A stretch of 61,335 nucleotides of DNA, from contig JAKBFR010000002.1 in the NCBI GenBank assembly GCA_021837545.1, positions 1-61,335 of the forward strand, written 5' to 3'. A model generated the notes under the pieces. The model saw nothing but the letters and a program-made list of their open reading frames with translations. It did not search any database and had not been told where the DNA came from. This DNA comes from Bacillota bacterium. GTDB lineage: Bacteria; Bacillota_A; Clostridia; Clostridiales; Clostridiaceae. Each line of letters opens with the position of its first letter. Positions within the stretch are counted from its first letter, which is position 1. Below, piece after piece: positions 57,992 through 61,335 of the stretch. The position numbers and the translations under genes are program-made.

Positions 57992-60445
57992 ATGGAAGAA
58001 CTTCAGTTAAAATATATTGAGATAATTTTTGATAAGCAAATGCCACAAAATGTTGGCACAGAAATAAATATATTAAGCAAAATAGATAGTCAAATTGGAA
58101 ATTTAGAATATAAATTTATTGTTGGTAAGGGTGGTATTTGGAATACCATACAAGAATTTTCAGAAAAGAATGAGTGCGTGTGGAAACCTAAAAGAGAAGG
58201 GGAGTATATGGTTATGGTACAAGGTAGAGAAAAGGATGGAAGAAAGTCTTTGGATTATCTAGCTAAGGAAGATTACTCTATAGTTAGAGGTGAGGTAATA
58301 AATACTATGTACGAAGAAGAATCCATTGAAAAAGTTGTAAATCAAGGAGAAGTAAAAATAGATTTTAAAGATATATTAGATACTGAATATGAAAATTTAT
58401 TAGTAATTAAAGAAAATTCTATACAAAGTAATACAGTAGATAAAGTAGTATTCTTTGACGGAATTGAACTTTTAGAGGATGAAAAGGAGATTTTAATAGG
58501 CATCAATGATGTTCAGGGAGAAATAGCTTTTTCTGAAGAGGGAGAAATAATTGATAATGATAAAATAGGAATTATAGAAATTAAAGATAAAGAAATAACG
58601 GTTAAAGATAGCAAAGTTGAATTTCTTCATGAAGTAATATTAGAGAAAAATCGTGCATTATCAGGAGAATCAAAAGATAATATCGAGAGAGGATTAAGTG
58701 TTATAAAGGAAATTATAATTGATAAAGAAGAAATTTTGGTTGGAGGAAAGTGCTCCATAGAAGTAAAAACATTTGATGAGAATATGTATTTATATAGATT
58801 TTATATTAAAAGATATAAGGAATGGGATATTGTTAGAGATTATGATGCAAGCAATATTTTAAAATATACAGCTACTGAAGTAGGTGAAAAAGAATTTTTA
58901 ATTCAATGCAAAAAAATGGAGTCTGTTGAAATTTTTGAAGATTATAGAATTGTAAAAGTAAAGGTTAAGGATATAAGTAAAATAGAAATAACAAATTTTA
59001 AATGTTTAAGTAAGTCGTTAATAGTTGGAGAAAAGTTGGAATTTATAGTAGATACAAATATTGAATCAGAGGAAAATGGAAAAGATGAACTTATAGTGTT
59101 ATATAAATTTTATAAAATTTATAAGGATGGAAAATCAGTTTGCATACAGGATTACTCTTCAAAAAATGATGTATATTATAAAGAGATGGAGGAAGGAAGC
59201 TATAGGATTTTATGCCTTGTAAAAAGTCTACTTTCTAACAAAGAATATGATGATAGGGCTATTTTAGTATATGAAGTAAAGCCTTATAAAAAAATTACAA
59301 TAAATAGCTTTGTAGCTAATTTTAATTCGCCTCAAGTAACTGAAAATGATATAAAATTCACTTCAGAGGTGCAAGGTGGAAATAAGCTATTATATAAATA
59401 TAAGGTTAAGGGACCTATTGAAGAAGATACTGGTTTTATAGATAAAGATGAATTTACTTGGAGGCCTATGGAAGCAGGAGAATATGAAGTTATATTGTAT
59501 GTTAAAGATGTTAACTACAAGAAAGAATATGAGGATACTAAAAAAATTGCATTTACTATTGAAAAAAAGGGAAAGAAGCCAGTGAGAATTCTGGAGGTAG
59601 TAATTGATAAGGAAAAGAAAATCATAACTGGAGAGCCTGTTAACATAATGGTTAATGGAGAAGGGGGAACAAAACTTCTATATGCATTTACAGTTAGGAA
59701 GGATAATAGAAGGTTAGAGGGAGTCGAGTATAACAAATCTAACTGGATCAATTTTATTCCAAAACAAGTTGGTGAATACGAAATAGAAATAATGATTAAA
59801 GACAAATACTCAGACAAACCTTACGATACTCATACAGTTATATACTTAAAAGCCATGGAATACTTACCAGGAGAGATAGATTATATAATTTTACCTTGTA
59901 AAGAAACTCATTTAGTTGGAGAGACCATTGAGTTTGAATGTATTATTCAAAATACACAAAATGTTGTGGTTAAATATGAAACTAAAATTAATGGAAATTC
60001 TGTTGAACAAACTGGATTCTCAAAGAATAAAAAGTTAAGATTTGTGCCTAAGATTGCAGGCAAATATACAATAGAAGTTTATGCTAAAAATTTAAAATGC
60101 AAGGGAGAGTATGACTCTAAGAAGCAGGTAAGTATATATGTAAGTGAATCATCCCCTGTAATAGAAACTAAAATAATAACAAATAAAGTAGAAGGTAACA
60201 TAAATGAAGAATTTACTTTTGAGGTTATAAGCAGAGGTGGAAAGGATGTTTGTTTCGAATTTTATTTAATGGAAAATAATGAATGGAAAAAAGTACAAGC
60301 TTATAGTAGAAAACACCACTATAGTTTTATACCATTTATTCCAGGAAAGTATAAAATCTTAGCATTAGCAAAGAGTTATTATAAAAAAGTTAGTTATGAA
60401 GATTATGACGAAATAATATTTCATGTTAAAGGTCTAAGGAAATAG
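57992..60445 (+). CDS. Seven-repeat triple-tyrosine (Y_Y_Y) protein
   Basis: The 817-residue product consists of about seven beta-sandwich repeats of ~90 residues with the same pattern: Y-x-F/Y early, W or aromatic in the middle (GGIWNTIQEF, then FTWRPMEAGEYEV), then G-x-Y-x-I and a closing S-x-x-x-Y-D/E. Examples: residues ~10-95, and five or six consecutive units from ~230 to the end, separated by a diverged acidic stretch. There is no signal peptide or TM, so it is cytosolic or exported by a non-Sec route. ATG 57992 fits AAAGGGG at 10 nt better than ATG 57983, which is only 1 nt away. It precedes a lytic transglycosylase gene; a cell-envelope link is inference. Confidence 0.8.
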   Translation: MEELQLKYIEIIFDKQMPQNVGTEINILSKIDSQIGNLEYKFIVGKGGIWNTIQEFSEKNECVWKPKREGEYMVMVQGREKDGRKSLDYLAKEDYSIVRGEVINTMYEEESIEKVVNQGEVKIDFKDILDTEYENLLVIKENSIQSNTVDKVVFFDGIELLEDEKEILIGINDVQGEIAFSEEGEIIDNDKIGIIEIKDKEITVKDSKVEFLHEVILEKNRALSGESKDNIERGLSVIKEIIIDKEEILVGGKCSIEVKTFDENMYLYRFYIKRYKEWDIVRDYDASNILKYTATEVGEKEFLIQCKKMESVEIFEDYRIVKVKVKDISKIEITNFKCLSKSLIVGEKLEFIVDTNIESEENGKDELIVLYKFYKIYKDGKSVCIQDYSSKNDVYYKEMEEGSYRILCLVKSLLSNKEYDDRAILVYEVKPYKKITINSFVANFNSPQVTENDIKFTSEVQGGNKLLYKYKVKGPIEEDTGFIDKDEFTWRPMEAGEYEVILYVKDVNYKKEYEDTKKIAFTIEKKGKKPVRILEVVIDKEKKIITGEPVNIMVNGEGGTKLLYAFTVRKDNRRLEGVEYNKSNWINFIPKQVGEYEIEIMIKDKYSDKPYDTHTVIYLKAMEYLPGEIDYIILPCKETHLVGETIEFECIIQNTQNVVVKYETKINGNSVEQTGFSKNKKLRFVPKIAGKYTIEVYAKNLKCKGEYDSKKQVSIYVSESSPVIETKIITNKVEGNINEEFTFEVISRGGKDVCFEFYLMENNEWKKVQAYSRKHHYSFIPFIPGKYKILALAKSYYKKVSYEDYDEIIFHVKGLRK

Positions 60446-60459
60446 TTCGAAAATAACTA

Positions 60460-60494
60460 GAGGCATCTTTGGATAGGTGTTTTTTAGATGCCTA
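60460..60494 (+). terminator. Weak hairpin between the Y_Y_Y gene and the transglycosylase gene
   Basis: AGGCATCT (60461-60468) pairs with AGATGCCT (60486-60493); the T-run is in the loop, not after the stem. Partial termination at best. Confidence 0.4.
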
Positions 60495-60525
60495 AGATGA
60501 ATTTTGGGAGGAAGGTTATTTTAAG

Positions 60526-61335
60526 ATGGCAATAGATAGTTTAAATCAAATCTCAAATGAGCAACTATTAGCAATGAATATGATTGGGAATGGACAAGTG
60601 ACAAATGAGTCCGATTCAACAAGTAGTACTAACGATGAATCAAATTTAGCATTTCAATTAGTAATGAAAAATTTAATGGAATCATCAAAAAATTCTAAAG
60701 AAAACAATGTTGCTACATTAAGGGATGGTGTAAATTCAGTAAAAAGTCAAGCAACTAATGCTGGAAAGTTGGATAATACCAATAGTGTAAAAGGTGATAA
60801 TAGTAAAGTAACAACAAATAATGTTGCGAGAGTAGCACAACAATATGCAACGGGACAAAACTTACAAGATATACCTATGATTTTAAATAATAAGTATGTG
60901 AATCTTGCAGGAAAGTCTGGATCAGTATTATCTAATAGAAGTGATGTTGATATGCAGAAGATATATAATGCAGTAAATGCTGCATCTGGAAAATATGGAG
61001 TAGATGCCAATTTAATTTTGTCTATAATTAAACAAGAATCTGATTTTGATCCATATTCAACATCTAGTTCTGGAGCATCTGGATTAATGCAAATTATGCC
61101 TCAAAATTTTGCCAATGTAGGTGTTACAGATCAATATGATGTAAACCAAAATATTAATGGCGGAACTAAATTATTTAAAGAATATTTGGATAAATTTGAT
61201 GGAAATCCCGAGATGGCACTTATGGCGTACAACGGTGGGCCAGGTACTATGCAAAAAAGAGGAGTTTCATCAGCATCTGATTTATATAAAATGCCACAAG
61301 AAACTCAAAATTATGTTCCAAGAGTAATGGGATAT
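60526..61335 (+). CDS. Lytic transglycosylase (SLT domain), truncated by window end
   Basis: The frame is open from ATG 60526 (AGGAAGG 10 nt upstream) to the end of the window: 270 codons, with the 3' end missing. The first ~130 residues are Ser/Asn-rich and disordered (NESDSTSSTNDESN), without a signal peptide. The catalytic SLT domain starts at ~145: ASGKYGVDANLILSIIKQES with the catalytic Glu, SSSGASGLMQIMP, and EMALMAYNGGPGTMQKRG, then ETQNYVPRVMGY. It cleaves peptidoglycan. The lack of a signal and the linker are reminiscent of flagellar or spore-associated transglycosylases. Likely in one operon with the Y_Y_Y gene. Confidence 0.93.
   Translation, partial: MAIDSLNQISNEQLLAMNMIGNGQVTNESDSTSSTNDESNLAFQLVMKNLMESSKNSKENNVATLRDGVNSVKSQATNAGKLDNTNSVKGDNSKVTTNNVARVAQQYATGQNLQDIPMILNNKYVNLAGKSGSVLSNRSDVDMQKIYNAVNAASGKYGVDANLILSIIKQESDFDPYSTSSSGASGLMQIMPQNFANVGVTDQYDVNQNINGGTKLFKEYLDKFDGNPEMALMAYNGGPGTMQKRGVSSASDLYKMPQETQNYVPRVMGY

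Overview
The window is AT-rich DNA of a Gram-positive, butyrate-forming Clostridium (cluster I). The evidence is the crt-bcd-etfB-etfA-hbd operon behind rex, a group B-like [FeFe] hydrogenase and the hydE maturase, strong AGGAGG ribosome binding sites, CIRCE before groESL, a thrS T-box and a guaB purine riboswitch. The gene order around rex-crt and hydrogenase-groESL resembles what I recall of C. beijerinckii and relatives; this is memory, not a search.

Layout. 1-6.7 kb: truncated AraC-type regulator, rubrerythrin, HutD-like protein, 5-formyl-THF cyclo-ligase and a large coiled-coil protein. 6.8-10.6 kb: O-acetylhomoserine sulfhydrylase and T-box-controlled thrS. 10.7-13.6 kb: an atypical chemoreceptor and two tRNAs. 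13.6-15.9 kb: a structured repeat, an HNH protein, an unknown gene and ispF. 16-19.4 kb: an overlooked 54-codon gene, an apparent SigI-C/RsgI fusion, a polysaccharide deacetylase and a DUF3298-type protein whose start lies in a cluster of DnaA boxes. 19.5-23.9 kb: hydE and a P-type ATPase under a yybP-ykoY (Mn2+) riboswitch. 24-31.3 kb: second chemoreceptor, patatin, and a glycyl radical enzyme-activase-FSA operon. 31.6-38.7 kb: two paralogous SEC-C/zinc-ribbon proteins around an aldo/keto reductase, manC and a zinc PLC. 38.8-48.1 kb: ArsR relic, rex, the butyryl-CoA operon, OGG-type glycosylase and hydrogenase. 48.1-57.7 kb: structured repeats, groESL, an orphan pilin, guaB-guaA, a GX3-repeat protein, pgi and a YaiI/YqxD protein. 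57.9 kb to the end: a seven-repeat triple-tyrosine protein and a truncated lytic transglycosylase.

How genes work together. Rex sits just upstream of its likely target: perfect or near-perfect Rex operators overlap the promoters of crt and of the hydrogenase, and a degraded one lies before hydE. This couples NADH/NAD+ to butyryl-CoA synthesis and H2 production. The guanine-type riboswitch controls GMP synthesis. The two chemoreceptor genes share an unusual 27-bp upstream element.

The most novel signals are a three-copy structured element whose helix is conserved while its sequence changes, a second folded element before groESL, the SigI-C/RsgI fusion, and the DnaA-box cluster.
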